In this document: piece after piece, positions 8,716-16,386 of the stretch | How the letters are laid out: each line of letters begins with the position of its first letter | Position numbering within the stretch: position 1 is the first letter of the stretch | Assembly: GCA_003170295.1 (NCBI GenBank) | Contig: PNAJ01000043.1 | Span: 25,121-83,918 of the forward strand | Direction of reading: 5' to 3' | Length of the DNA: 58,798 nt | Source of the DNA: Bryobacterales bacterium | GTDB lineage: Bacteria; Acidobacteriota; Terriglobia; Bryobacterales; Bryobacteraceae | Program-made: the position numbers and the translations under genes | The notes under the pieces: generated by a model | Told to the model about the DNA's origin: nothing | The model's database searches: none | The model's input: only the letters and a program-made list of their open reading frames with translations

Positions 8716-9399
8716 TTATTTTTTCTTCTTCTTGTCGTCCGCCGGAGCCGCCTCCTCTTCCTTCTTGCCCTTCTTGGCGACTTCGGGCTCGGCCACAACT
8801 GGAGCGACAACTGCTTCTACTACAGCAACTTCTTCCACCTTCACCGAAACAACGTGAGAAATAACCGCGTCGGGATTGCTCAACAGCTTCATCGACCCGA
8901 CCATTGGAATCTGGCTCGCCCGCAAGCTCTCGCCGATCGACAGTTCTCCCGCTTCTAACGTAAAGTGTTCAGGAATATCGTCCGGGAGGCATTCGATTTC
9001 TACTTCGCGGGTGATCAGTTCGTGCAATCCGCCCTGCAATTTCACGCCTTTCGGCTCGCCCGAAGTGTGCACCGGCACCTTAACGCGCAATCGCAGTGTC
9101 AAATCGATCCGCTTTAGGTCGACATGCAACAAATTTTCCTTTACCGGATCGTGCTGCCAGTCGACCACCATCACCGGGACGGTTTCGCCGCCCGTTACGC
9201 TGAGGTTGAAGATCGTGTTGTAGCCGGTGGTGCTATGCAGGATCTTATTGACTTCTTTAGGACTTACGGCCACCGCGACGGACTCGCCGCCCGCGCCGTA
9301 CAGCACCGCCGGCGCTTGACCCGAGACGCGCAGACGCCGTGCTTCATTTTTGCCGCGTGTTGACCGCGGTTCCGCCACAATTGTGATATCTTTTCGCAT
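8716..9399 (-). CDS. rplY: 50S ribosomal protein bL25 (CTC/TL5 form)
   Basis: The 227-residue protein has the 5S rRNA-binding N-terminal domain (ITIVAEPRSTRGKNEARRLRVSGQAPAVLYG) and the C-terminal TL5 domain (VHTSGEPKGVKLQGGLHE, EVEIECLPDDIPEHFTLE). It ends in a variable Val/Ala/Glu stretch and a poly-Lys tail. This is the long, two-domain, general-stress type of L25. It lies between prs and pth, the order found in many bacteria. The ATG at 9399 is followed at once by conserved sequence, so the start is secure. Confidence 0.96.
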   Translation of the reverse strand: MRKDITIVAEPRSTRGKNEARRLRVSGQAPAVLYGAGGESVAVAVSPKEVNKILHSTTGYNTIFNLSVTGGETVPVMVVDWQHDPVKENLLHVDLKRIDLTLRLRVKVPVHTSGEPKGVKLQGGLHELITREVEIECLPDDIPEHFTLEAGELSIGESLRASQIPMVGSMKLLSNPDAVISHVVSVKVEEVAVVEAVVAPVVAEPEVAKKGKKEEEAAPADDKKKKK

Positions 9400-9436
9400 T
9401 CTTATGAACCCTTAAACGACGTTAAATTGCTAAAAA

Positions 9437-10381
9437 CTACACGAATAAAGTGCTTACAGAGCCATCTTCGTGGATGGATTGGATCGCTTTTGCCAGCATC
9501 GGCGCGACGGAAAGCTGCTTGATCCGCCGGCAATTATCCGCTGCCCCTTTCAAGGGAATCGAATTCGTCACGATCACTTCTTTGATCTCCGAGGCTTCAA
9601 TTCTTTCCACCGCCGGTCCCGAAAGCACCGCATGCGTCGCGCAGGCGCGCACGCTCATCGCACCCTGTTTCAGCAGGGCTTCGGTGGCCTTGACCAGCGT
9701 GCCCGCCGTGTCGATCAAATCGTCCACGATCAGGCAATGCTGCCCATCCACATCGCCGATAATATGCATCACTTCGGCCACATTCACTTCCGTCCGCCGC
9801 TTATCGATAATCGCCAGCGGCGCATCCAAACGTTTTGCGAACGCCCGCGCGCGCTCCACACCCCCCGCATCGGGCGAAACTACCGTCATTCCTTCTCCGC
9901 GCATCTCGTCGAAATAGTCGATCATCACCGGCATACCAAAAAGATGGTCGACCGGGACATCGAAGAAGCCCTGAATCTGCGCCGCGTGCAGATCGAGCGC
10001 CAAAATGCGGTTGGCTCCGGCACGTTCCAGCAGGCTCGCCACCAGACGCGCCGAAATCGGCATACGAGGCCGGTCCTTCCGGTCCTGCCTTGCATACCCA
10101 TAATAGGGTAACACTGCGGTGATGCGCTCCGCTGAGGCTCGTTTCAACGCATCCATCATCAGCAACAACTCCATCAGGTGCCGATCGACCGGAGTGCAGG
10201 TGGGCTGGACGACGAAAACATCGGCGCCGCGCACATTTTCCTGGATTTGCAGGTGCACTTCGCCGTCTGAAAATTCGCGCACGCGCACGGCGGCGAGCTG
10301 ACAGCCGAGCTCATAGCAGATTTCACCGGCAAGGGCAGGATTCGCATTGCCCGAGAACACCTTGAAGTGATTGAATCTCAT
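9437..10381 (-). CDS. prs: Ribose-phosphate pyrophosphokinase
   Basis: It makes PRPP from ribose 5-phosphate and ATP for nucleotide, His and Trp synthesis. The 314-residue form begins MRFNHFKVFSGNANPALAG, matching the family N-terminus. It contains the catalytic flexible loop region (DRKDRPRMPISARLVA), the phosphate-binding region (DAGGVERARAFAKRLDA) and the PRPP loop LIVDDLIDTAGTL. The ATG at 10381 overlaps the ispE stop as ATGA. An alternative ATG at 10408 adds nine residues that the family lacks, although it has a GAGG close by. The product also supplies substrate for apt nearby. Confidence 0.95.
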   Translation of the reverse strand: MRFNHFKVFSGNANPALAGEICYELGCQLAAVRVREFSDGEVHLQIQENVRGADVFVVQPTCTPVDRHLMELLLMMDALKRASAERITAVLPYYGYARQDRKDRPRMPISARLVASLLERAGANRILALDLHAAQIQGFFDVPVDHLFGMPVMIDYFDEMRGEGMTVVSPDAGGVERARAFAKRLDAPLAIIDKRRTEVNVAEVMHIIGDVDGQHCLIVDDLIDTAGTLVKATEALLKQGAMSVRACATHAVLSGPAVERIEASEIKEVIVTNSIPLKGAADNCRRIKQLSVAPMLAKAIQSIHEDGSVSTLFV

Positions 10382-11367
10382 TGCGCGTACCGGCTTCGGG
10401 GCGGCCATAAAACCTCATTCGGGTTCAAATGTTCGCGCAACTGACGCCGCCACATCCGGTGATGCCCTTTGCGGCTCACCAGCTTTGCTTCGATGATGGT
10501 ACAGCCCCTGAACACCCGATCCCCGTCCAACATTCGTTTCGCGAGCGCGCGATCTTCCGCAGAAGAAAAAAGCGCGAAGATGGTCGAGCCGCTTCCGGTC
10601 ATCCTTATAAACGGGCTAGCACCCGCCGCACCAAGATTCCGCAGCCGGTCTGCGATTTTGGCTAGCTGGGGAAATTGTTTGAAAACGACCGTCTCGAAAT
10701 CGTTCGCGCTGAACGCACACGCCACCCTCGCGCTGCGCCCACTTGCCAGCGCGCGCACGAAGGTCTGGAAACTATTAATGCTACTTGACGAAGACGTGAA
10801 AGTCAAACTACGGCCCAAGGCGATATAAGCGGGTCCCGAGGCGACGTGAACAGCGGGCGAAACCAATAGAACCGGCTCTTGGGCGAGGTCCGGCAGATCG
10901 TACAATTCCGTACCGCGATCCAAGGCAATGGCGGTGCCACCGGTAAGGAAAAACGGCACATCGCTGCCCAGTTGGGCTCCAATTTCTCCAAGGGACTGAA
11001 GCGGCAGCGCTCGTCCGGCTAGCACTGGTAGAGCCAAGAGCACGGATGCGGCGTTGCTCGACCCACCGCCCAGGCCGGCGCCCATTGGAATCTGCTTTTT
11101 CAGCGTGAATCGGACGCGGGCGTGAACTTTCATCGCGTCCATGACGGCTTGCGCGGCGCGATGGATCAGGTTGTCGGGAATTGCCAAGTCGTCTGCGAGC
11201 GTGATGATGGTTTTCTTCGATACTTCGTATTCGATGTCGATGGTGTCGGTTAGGGAAATGGTCTGGAAGACGGTTCGGAGATCGTGAAAGCCGTCGGGAC
11301 GCTTGGCGAGGACGCGCAAATCGAGATTGATTTTGGCCAGGGATTTGATGCGGGCGTGGCGGATCAC
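10378..11367 (-). CDS. ispE: 4-diphosphocytidyl-2-C-methyl-D-erythritol kinase
   Basis: This GHMP kinase of the non-mevalonate isoprenoid pathway phosphorylates CDP-ME. The 329-residue protein has the N-terminal signature AKINLDLRVLAKRPDGFHDLRTVFQTI, the ATP-binding loop PMGAGLGGGSSNAASVL, and the C-terminal MTGSGSTIFALF. A Ser-rich stretch (TFTSSSSSINS) occurs near residue 190. The C-terminal 30 residues run into the prs start. The start codon is GTG at 11367 without a clear ribosome site. It heads the seven-gene minus-strand series, so the promoter should lie in the 11368-11740 gap. Confidence 0.95.
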   Translation of the reverse strand: MIRHARIKSLAKINLDLRVLAKRPDGFHDLRTVFQTISLTDTIDIEYEVSKKTIITLADDLAIPDNLIHRAAQAVMDAMKVHARVRFTLKKQIPMGAGLGGGSSNAASVLLALPVLAGRALPLQSLGEIGAQLGSDVPFFLTGGTAIALDRGTELYDLPDLAQEPVLLVSPAVHVASGPAYIALGRSLTFTSSSSSINSFQTFVRALASGRSARVACAFSANDFETVVFKQFPQLAKIADRLRNLGAAGASPFIRMTGSGSTIFALFSSAEDRALAKRMLDGDRVFRGCTIIEAKLVSRKGHHRMWRRQLREHLNPNEVLWPPRSRYAQ

Positions 11368-11473
11368 TGGGGAAAACCTGTGATCGTCCCCTTCCTGACG
11401 GTCGGGGTTCGGTGGGGGGATGCGGATGGTCCCGAGCGGCGACCGCTCCCGTTCGTCGCGGCTCTACGAACCG

Positions 11474-11491
11474 TCCGGGCTCTCGCCCGGA
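11474..11491. repeat. Perfect palindromic hairpin (7-bp stem, 4-base loop)
   Basis: TCCGGGC is followed by tctc and GCCCGGA. It is part of a string of hairpins in the gap between ispE and apt and has no T tract, so it looks like a palindromic repeat unit rather than a classical terminator. Confidence 0.5.
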
Positions 11492-11525
11492 TGGACCGTG
11501 CCCAGAGGGCGCCCACAATCGGTCC

Positions 11526-11542
11526 GCAGGTTGCCAACCTGC
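11526..11542. repeat. Perfect palindromic hairpin (7-bp stem, 3-base loop)
   Basis: GCAGGTT is followed by gcc and AACCTGC. It resembles the GCAGG...CCTGC palindromic units that recur between genes in Acidobacteriota and related soil bacteria. Only this copy was noticed in the window. Confidence 0.5.
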
Positions 11543-11569
11543 CCCACAAAGCAAAACACGAGTGTCGAT

Positions 11570-11706
11570 CCCCTGTCCAGCGGCTGGGCAACGATGGAAA
11601 TGAAAACGCAACCGGAAGAGCCGCCTGAAGGCGGCTGCAGCCAGGATTGGCCGCCCTACAAGACGCGAATGACGGAGGTTTTCGAGAGTGCGTGCGCCAC
11701 AAGAGC
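11570..11706 (+). repeat. Intergenic multi-hairpin repeat, copy B
   Basis: About 137 bases align with copy C at 13370-13492: (C)CCTG(C/T)CCA..GGCTGGGCAAC, then ATGAAAACG, CCGGAAGAGCCGCCTGAA, GGCGGCTGC, a GCCGCC/GGCCGCC unit, CTACAAG, and a trailing GGTTTTCGAG...GCGCCACA. The core GCCGCCTGAAGGCGGC is a near-perfect hairpin. The core (11620-11662) also matches copy A in the other orientation. Confidence 0.75.
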
Positions 11707-11740
11707 CCGCACCGAACCCCGACTTGAGAAGTACAAGACA

Positions 11741-12253
11741 TTAGTAATGCAGCAGCGAGTCGATTTTGTGGCCGGGGAGTTTATCGCGGCCTTTCAGAAA
11801 ATCGAGCTCAATCGCGAAGCTCAGGCCTACTAGATTGCCGCCGAGCTTCTCGACCAAATGCGCTACGGCCTTCGCTGTGCCTCCGGTGGCGAGAACGTCG
11901 TCGACAATTAGAACTTTCTGTCCAGGCCGGATGGCATCCTTGTGAATTTCGAGGATATCGGTTCCGTATTCGAGGTCGTATTCGACGCGCTCCGTGGGCG
12001 CGGGAAGCTTCTTGGGTTTGCGGACGGGAACAAAGCCGGCATGGAGCGCATAGGCGACGGCGGGAGCGAAGATAAAGCCGCGCGCTTCGATGCCCACGAC
12101 GATTTCGATTTCCTTACCTTTATATGCGGCACCCAAGTCGTCGATCACGGCGCGCAGCCCCGCGGCGTCCTGAAGGAGCGTGGTGATGTCGTAGAAATTG
12201 ATGCCGGGCTTGGGGAAATCCGGCACTTCTCGGATCAAGGATTTAAGATTCAT
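11741..12253 (-). CDS. apt: Adenine phosphoribosyltransferase
   Basis: It salvages adenine with PRPP to AMP. The 170-residue protein begins [27 protein letters not shown], the N-terminal signature of APT. It has the [17 protein letters not shown] segment and the PRPP-binding motif [16 protein letters not shown] (about residues 114-129). The length is normal for the family. It lies on the same strand as the acylphosphatase gene, three bases upstream, and that pair is likely co-transcribed. PRPP comes from prs about 2 kb away on the same strand. Confidence 0.96.
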   Translation of the reverse strand: MNLKSLIREVPDFPKPGINFYDITTLLQDAAGLRAVIDDLGAAYKGKEIEIVVGIEARGFIFAPAVAYALHAGFVPVRKPKKLPAPTERVEYDLEYGTDILEIHKDAIRPGQKVLIVDDVLATGGTAKAVAHLVEKLGGNLVGLSFAIELDFLKGRDKLPGHKIDSLLHY

Positions 12254-12256
12254 TCG

Positions 12257-12532
12257 TTAGCGGATGTGAAAGCCACTCAATTCTAACACCGCCGACTCAC
12301 TGGACTCGACCGCTCGCACATCGGCGAAGCGGGGTCCCAGGCGCAGACGCGCTTCGAAGTCTTCCAGTTGCGCAGGGGTGCCATTGGCGTGAACCTCGAC
12401 GCGGCCATCGTCGAGATTCCTGGCCCAGCCGGTGACGCCCGCCTGATGCGCGGAGCGCTCCGCGAAATAGCGATACCCGACGCCCTGCACGCGGCCGGAG
12501 ATGAGAAAACGGCGGGCGGTGATGGGTCCCAT
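12257..12532 (-). CDS. acyP: Acylphosphatase
   Basis: The 91-residue enzyme hydrolyses acyl phosphates such as acetyl phosphate or carbamoyl phosphate. The active-site pattern is complete: SGRVQGVGYRYF with the substrate-binding Arg, and GWARNLDDGRVEVHANG with the catalytic Asn. The C-terminus (RFADVRAVESSES) also fits the family. It ends three bases before apt and is divergent from the HAD phosphatase gene, with only 18 bases between their start codons. Confidence 0.93.
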   Translation of the reverse strand: MGPITARRFLISGRVQGVGYRYFAERSAHQAGVTGWARNLDDGRVEVHANGTPAQLEDFEARLRLGPRFADVRAVESSESAVLELSGFHIR

Positions 12533-12550
12533 GTATTCTTAGATTATTAC

Positions 12551-13231
12551 GTGCTTACTCTGAACCCTGAATTGGCCCTACTGTTCGATCTTGACGGCGT
12601 GGTGATCGACTCCATGCCCACGCACACGCTGGCGTGGGAGCGCTATCTGGAAGCGCACGGCATCAACCCACGCGACGTGGAGGCGCGGATGCATGGAAAG
12701 CGAAATGACGATTTGGTGCGGGATCTCTTTGGAGAGCACCTTAGCAACGAAGCGATCTTCGAGCATGGCGCGGCAAAGGAACGGTTGTTTCGCGAGCTAA
12801 TGGGCTCTACGCTCGAAGCGAAGCTGGTGCCCGGCATCCGGGAGTTTCTTGCGGAAGCCTCGGAGATCGTGCCACTTGCTGTCGGAACGAATGCAGAACC
12901 GGCCAATGTCGATTTTATTTTGAATGGGGCGGGAATCCGGAAATACTTTCGCGCGGTTGTCGACGGATCGCAGGTGCGACGCGCGAAGCCGGCGCCCGAT
13001 GTTTACTTGCGCGGCGCGGAACTGGTGGGAGTCGCGCCGGCCGACTGCATCGTATTTGAAGATTCACCGGTGGGGATCCAGGCCGCGCGCGCGGCGGGCA
13101 TGAGAGTGGTTGGCCTGCTGACACACGCCACCGAGCTCGAAAACGTGGATCTCGCCGTACCCGACTTTGTTCATCCGGAGCTGGAATCATGGCTATCGGC
13201 ACAACTGTCAGCAACGAGGGCCGCACGGTGA
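12551..13231 (+). CDS. HAD-superfamily phosphatase (beta-phosphoglucomutase-like)
   Basis: The product is about 226 residues. Motif I is LLFDLDGVVIDSMPTHTLAW with both catalytic Asp residues; Thr in VGTNAEPANV gives motif II; Lys in RRAKPAPDVYLRGAE gives motif III; and IVFEDSPVGIQAARAAGM gives motif IV. The helical cap between motifs I and II places it with phosphatases and beta-phosphoglucomutases acting on small phosphorylated substrates. The GTG at 12551 leaves ten residues before motif I. The open frame runs further upstream, but that part overlaps acyP antisense and has no HAD similarity. The substrate is unknown. Confidence 0.88.
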   Translation: MLTLNPELALLFDLDGVVIDSMPTHTLAWERYLEAHGINPRDVEARMHGKRNDDLVRDLFGEHLSNEAIFEHGAAKERLFRELMGSTLEAKLVPGIREFLAEASEIVPLAVGTNAEPANVDFILNGAGIRKYFRAVVDGSQVRRAKPAPDVYLRGAELVGVAPADCIVFEDSPVGIQAARAAGMRVVGLLTHATELENVDLAVPDFVHPELESWLSAQLSATRAAR

Positions 13232-13369
13232 CGGATGTGACGGACGGACTTGTCTCGACGGCTTCGGCGCCACGGGCCGGCACGAGTACCGGCGCGGCAC
13301 GCAACCAGAAATGTGAAGAGGGGGTTCGATCGCCGGATAGGGATGTCGACACGGCACGCACGCGTGTTT

Positions 13370-13492
13370 CCCTGCCCAAGGGCTGGGCAACTATGGGGAT
13401 GAAAACGCCGGAAGAGCCGCCTGAAAGGGCGGCTGCCGCCAAAATTGGCGGCCCCACAAGATCGGTTTTCGAGGGTGTGTTCGCCACAGAGC
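13370..13492 (+). repeat. Intergenic multi-hairpin repeat, copy C
   Basis: It contains three potential stems in order: TGCCCA-agggc-TGGGCA, GCCGCC-tgaaag-GGCGGC (approximate) and GCCGCC-aaaatt-GGCGGC, followed by CCCACAAG and GGTTTTCGAGGG. It aligns over about 120 bases with copy B. It ends 26 bases before the sensor-protein start codon, so it lies in that gene's promoter or leader region. Confidence 0.75.
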
Positions 13493-13518
13493 AGCAGAGC
13501 AGCTTTGTGCAGGATTCA

Positions 13519-15924
13519 ATGCTGCCCCACAAGCGCGCAAGGATCATCATTCTGGTTCTGCTGGCGGGTTTCATCGCGCACGCGCAGGAGGTTGTGACGC
13601 TGGAGCAAGCGGGTTCCCGCACGCGGCCGGATTTCGCGGCCGCCTATGAGGGCCGGACGATCACGGTGCGCGCGCAGGTGGCCGCGCAGCCGGTGTGGGC
13701 GTTTGGAACCTACTATCTTGCGCTGCGCGATTCGAGCGAGCACGGACTGATTCTGCGCGGCGATCAGGACCGATTCGCGAGCTACGAGCCAGGGGACTGG
13801 ATTGAGGCTACCGGCAAAATCGAGAGCCGCGCGGGACTGCCGTTGCTGGTCCCCGATTCCATGGAGAGAGTCCGGCAAGGTCCGCCTCCCGGACCAAAAT
13901 CGATGCTGCTTCCCGAGGCCGCGAACCTCCGCCATGTGGGGTTGCTGGTGGAAACGAGCGGCACCGTGACGCGGGTGGGCGAGAACAGCGGGGGCACGAT
14001 CCTGCAACTGGCCGACCGGGGCGCCACGGCTGGCGCCTTCCTGGCGCGTTCACCAGGGGTGACGAACGACCTGCTGACTCGAATCCATGTGGGCGATCGC
14101 GTCACCGCTACCGGCTTGGTGACGCAGTATGCGCCTAAAGCACCGTTCGATGGCGATTTTCAGATCATGCTGGCTTCTCCGGTCGATCTGAAAGTGTCCG
14201 GAACGGGGCCTGGGCTGACTCCGCTGATCGCATTGGTCTCGCTCACCGGGATTGCGATGATCCTGGCGGTGTGGTGGATTCGCAGCCGTCGAATCAAAGA
14301 CCAGCACATTTCGATGCGAGCGTTCCACACGCTTTGCGAGGAGATTATCGCGGCGCCCTCCCCTTCGGAAATCGCCGAAAAGCTGATGACGGTTCTTCCC
14401 GCAATCACACAGGCGACGGCGGCGTGGCTCTATATTTATAACCGGCGCACGAAATCGCTGGAGCGCGTCGCCACGGAAGCCGATCCGGAGCCGATGGTGG
14501 TGCCGATCGAATCGCAAGCCGACGAAAATCTGGCCAACGGCGCCGCGGTTTGCTTTCAGAATCGAACACATCTGAACATTCCCGACTTGCGGCGCAGCCG
14601 CTATGTGCATACGCGCACGAAACAGAGCCCGCCCCGTTCGGCAATGATGCTGCCGCTGACGACGCAAGGCGCGGTGCTGGGGGTGCTGGAAGCTGGAAAC
14701 GCAAACCGGCTGGGATATTTCACGATTGAGGAGCAGGCATCGATCCAACATCTGGCGAACCAGGTGGCGACCGCGCTGAAGCTGCAGGAGCAGCGCACGA
14801 TGCGCGAACAATTGTTCCGCAGCGAAAAGCTGGCCGCCACGGGTCAACTGATTTCGGGCGTGGCGAACGAGCTGCGCGCGCCGCTCGAAGTGATTCTGCA
14901 CCTGTCGTTGCATCTGGCGACGGCGCTGGCGGCGCATCACGAGGAAGTCGTGCCGGAGCGCGACCTGCGACTGCTGGCAGGGGAATCGCAGCGCGCCTCC
15001 GAGATCGTGTCCCGCCTGGTGTCGTTTGCGCGGCCCGAGGATTCCGAAACGCGGAACTTCGATATCAACGCTTTGCTGGTGGGGCTCGCGCAGTTTCGCG
15101 AACCGGAATGGAAAGCGCTGGGATTGCGTTTGCAGAAGAGTATCGCACCGGAACCCGCTTTCGTTTTGGGCGCGCAGGGACAACTCGAGCAAGTATTTTT
15201 GAACCTGCTGGTGCACGCGGAACAGTCCGCGGCCGATGTGCCGTCGAAAACGGTGACCGTCGCCACCAGCGTGATCGCGGGACGGGTGACGGTCGAGATC
15301 GGTTACTCGGCGCAGGGCGATGAGACCCGTGGAAATGAGGCAGTGGACGCCGACCCGTTTATCGAGAGCCGCAGCTCTGGATCCGTCGCGTTGTCGTTGA
15401 GCGTATGCCGGAGCATCGTACACAGTCACGGAGGGGGAATGCGGTTCAGCACGCGCGCGGGGCTTGCATACTTTGAAGTGGACCTACCAGTGGTGCGCAC
15501 CGAAATTCGGACCGAGGGGAGCCGCGCGGGACGACCGGAGAGGGCGCTCACGATTATGCTGGTGGATCCGGATCCCGGGCCGCAGCGGCAGCTTCTGGGA
15601 CTGTTGAGTGTGCGGGGACATCGGGTGGTGCCGGCGGCGCCGGAAGAGGCCGCGGACCTTGCGAAGAGGCTTCGTTTCGACGCGGTGCTATGGGCGATGC
15701 GTCTGGCCGGCCCGACGGGCGGCGCGAAGTGGAGCGACTTTCAGGAGAAGGCGCGCGCGTCGATCGCTACCTTCGTTCTGGTGAGCGACGGCTACGACGC
15801 GGAGCTGGCGCGGAGCATTGAAGAAGGCGGAAATTTCTTGCTGGGCCGCCCGATTCAGGAGTCCGAACTGGACTACGTGCTGCGCCAGATAGACGCGCGC
15901 GCTCCATCGGCTGCGCGGCGCTAG
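13519..15924 (+). CDS. Membrane sensor resembling a hybrid histidine kinase, catalytically degenerate
   Basis: The 801-residue protein has a signal peptide or N-terminal anchor (residues 1-21) and an exported region (about 22-230) with two OB-like beta units (ITVRAQVAAQPVW, GDRVTATGLVTQY). A transmembrane helix lies at 233-253, a GAF domain at about 263-424, then HisKA-, HATPase- and receiver-like regions. The H-box reads GVANELRAPL, so the phospho-accepting His is Asn450. The N-box Asn is His566 (LLVHAEQS). The G1 box lacks DxGxG, and the lid GTGLGLS reads GSVALSL (621-627). In the receiver the acceptor Asp is Ala726 (DAVLWAMRL) and the conserved Lys is Arg (LLGRPI). The frame is intact over 2.4 kb, so this looks like a maintained pseudo-kinase scaffold. 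The ATG at 13519 is used; the open frame upstream crosses repeat copy C. Confidence 0.8.
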   Translation: MLPHKRARIIILVLLAGFIAHAQEVVTLEQAGSRTRPDFAAAYEGRTITVRAQVAAQPVWAFGTYYLALRDSSEHGLILRGDQDRFASYEPGDWIEATGKIESRAGLPLLVPDSMERVRQGPPPGPKSMLLPEAANLRHVGLLVETSGTVTRVGENSGGTILQLADRGATAGAFLARSPGVTNDLLTRIHVGDRVTATGLVTQYAPKAPFDGDFQIMLASPVDLKVSGTGPGLTPLIALVSLTGIAMILAVWWIRSRRIKDQHISMRAFHTLCEEIIAAPSPSEIAEKLMTVLPAITQATAAWLYIYNRRTKSLERVATEADPEPMVVPIESQADENLANGAAVCFQNRTHLNIPDLRRSRYVHTRTKQSPPRSAMMLPLTTQGAVLGVLEAGNANRLGYFTIEEQASIQHLANQVATALKLQEQRTMREQLFRSEKLAATGQLISGVANELRAPLEVILHLSLHLATALAAHHEEVVPERDLRLLAGESQRASEIVSRLVSFARPEDSETRNFDINALLVGLAQFREPEWKALGLRLQKSIAPEPAFVLGAQGQLEQVFLNLLVHAEQSAADVPSKTVTVATSVIAGRVTVEIGYSAQGDETRGNEAVDADPFIESRSSGSVALSLSVCRSIVHSHGGGMRFSTRAGLAYFEVDLPVVRTEIRTEGSRAGRPERALTIMLVDPDPGPQRQLLGLLSVRGHRVVPAAPEEAADLAKRLRFDAVLWAMRLAGPTGGAKWSDFQEKARASIATFVLVSDGYDAELARSIEEGGNFLLGRPIQESELDYVLRQIDARAPSAARR

Positions 15925-16386
15925 AACCGTTTACGTCCAGAACATTTTTTATCTCCTTTCCTGTGTGTCTTTTGCGTCTTTGCGTGAACTGTGTTGGTAT
16001 TTTCTCGGCGTACCCTCAAGCCAGAAGGAGCTGCTCCGCCGCAGCTCTTTTGACAGTTCTTTTCCTGCAGGAAAATGTCGTATTACGGTGGTGCTGAGCT
16101 TCCGGAGCCCGTCAGACGGCTTGCGGCGTCAACTATATGGATGGTTCCGACGGAAGCAATTTGGGATCGATCCTATAAAGCCAAGGGAGAGTGGAGATGG
16201 TTCTGCTAGCCGCACCCTGAGTAGCTTCAGAGAGTTGTGCATCGAAAGGATGGAAAATCGGTAACCGTGAGTTCTTAATTAAGGACGCGATCGGCCCTGG
16301 AACCTATTCTAGAGACAGCTCAATCCATGCAGCGGCCCGGTGGAACTCCGGGCCGCTCGCGACACTTCTTACAGCCGTAGTGCGCC
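15925..16386. other. 462-base convergent intergenic region
   Basis: It lies between the 3' ends of the sensor gene (plus) and acnA (minus). No ORF here has recognisable protein similarity. One open frame of 99 codons (15965-16264) has skewed composition and no ribosome site. The only clear structure is the strong hairpin at 16332-16356. The early part (CTTTTGCGTCTTTGCGTGAACTG) is simple repetitive text often seen in intergenic DNA. The rest shows nothing I can name. Confidence 0.5.
16332..16356 (-). terminator. Perfect 9-bp hairpin downstream of acnA
   Basis: GCGGCCCGG is followed by tggaact and CCGGGCCGC: nine G/C-rich pairs with a seven-base loop, about 30 bases past the acnA stop. No clear T tract follows on either strand, so it is either a GC-rich pause/terminator serving both converging genes or a palindromic repeat. 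Confidence 0.5.

Larger units (their letters stand above)
11368..11740. other. 373-base intergenic region made of palindromic units
   Basis: No credible gene was seen. From left to right there is a perfect hairpin TCCGGGC-tctc-GCCCGGA at 11474-11491, a perfect hairpin GCAGGTT-gcc-AACCTGC at 11526-11542, and then repeat copy B (11570-11706). Both flanking genes, apt and ispE, are on the minus strand. The region must therefore contain the end of apt transcription and any promoter for the ispE operon, but no convincing -35/-10 pair was found. Confidence 0.6.

Noticed and set aside
10808..11611. 267-codon minus-strand frame overlapping ispE and the palindromic region
   Set aside because: An Arg/Pro/His-rich product in an alternative frame of ispE; ispE motifs are complete.
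12368..12550. Upstream extension of the HAD phosphatase gene
   Set aside because: It is antisense to acylphosphatase and the HAD motif I begins about ten residues after the GTG at 12551.
13189..13518. Upstream extension of the sensor protein
   Set aside because: It crosses intergenic repeat copy C and the end of the HAD gene, and the signal peptide begins at the ATG at 13519.
14050..15429. Long open frame (459 codons) on the minus strand opposite the sensor gene
   Set aside because: It is antisense to a gene with clear GAF, HisKA-like and receiver-like regions, its product is rich in His, Arg and Gln, and it has no family similarity. It is a high-GC shadow.
15965..16264. 99-codon plus-strand frame in the gap before acnA
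   Set aside because: No ribosome site, no recognisable motif, and it begins in simple-sequence intergenic text.
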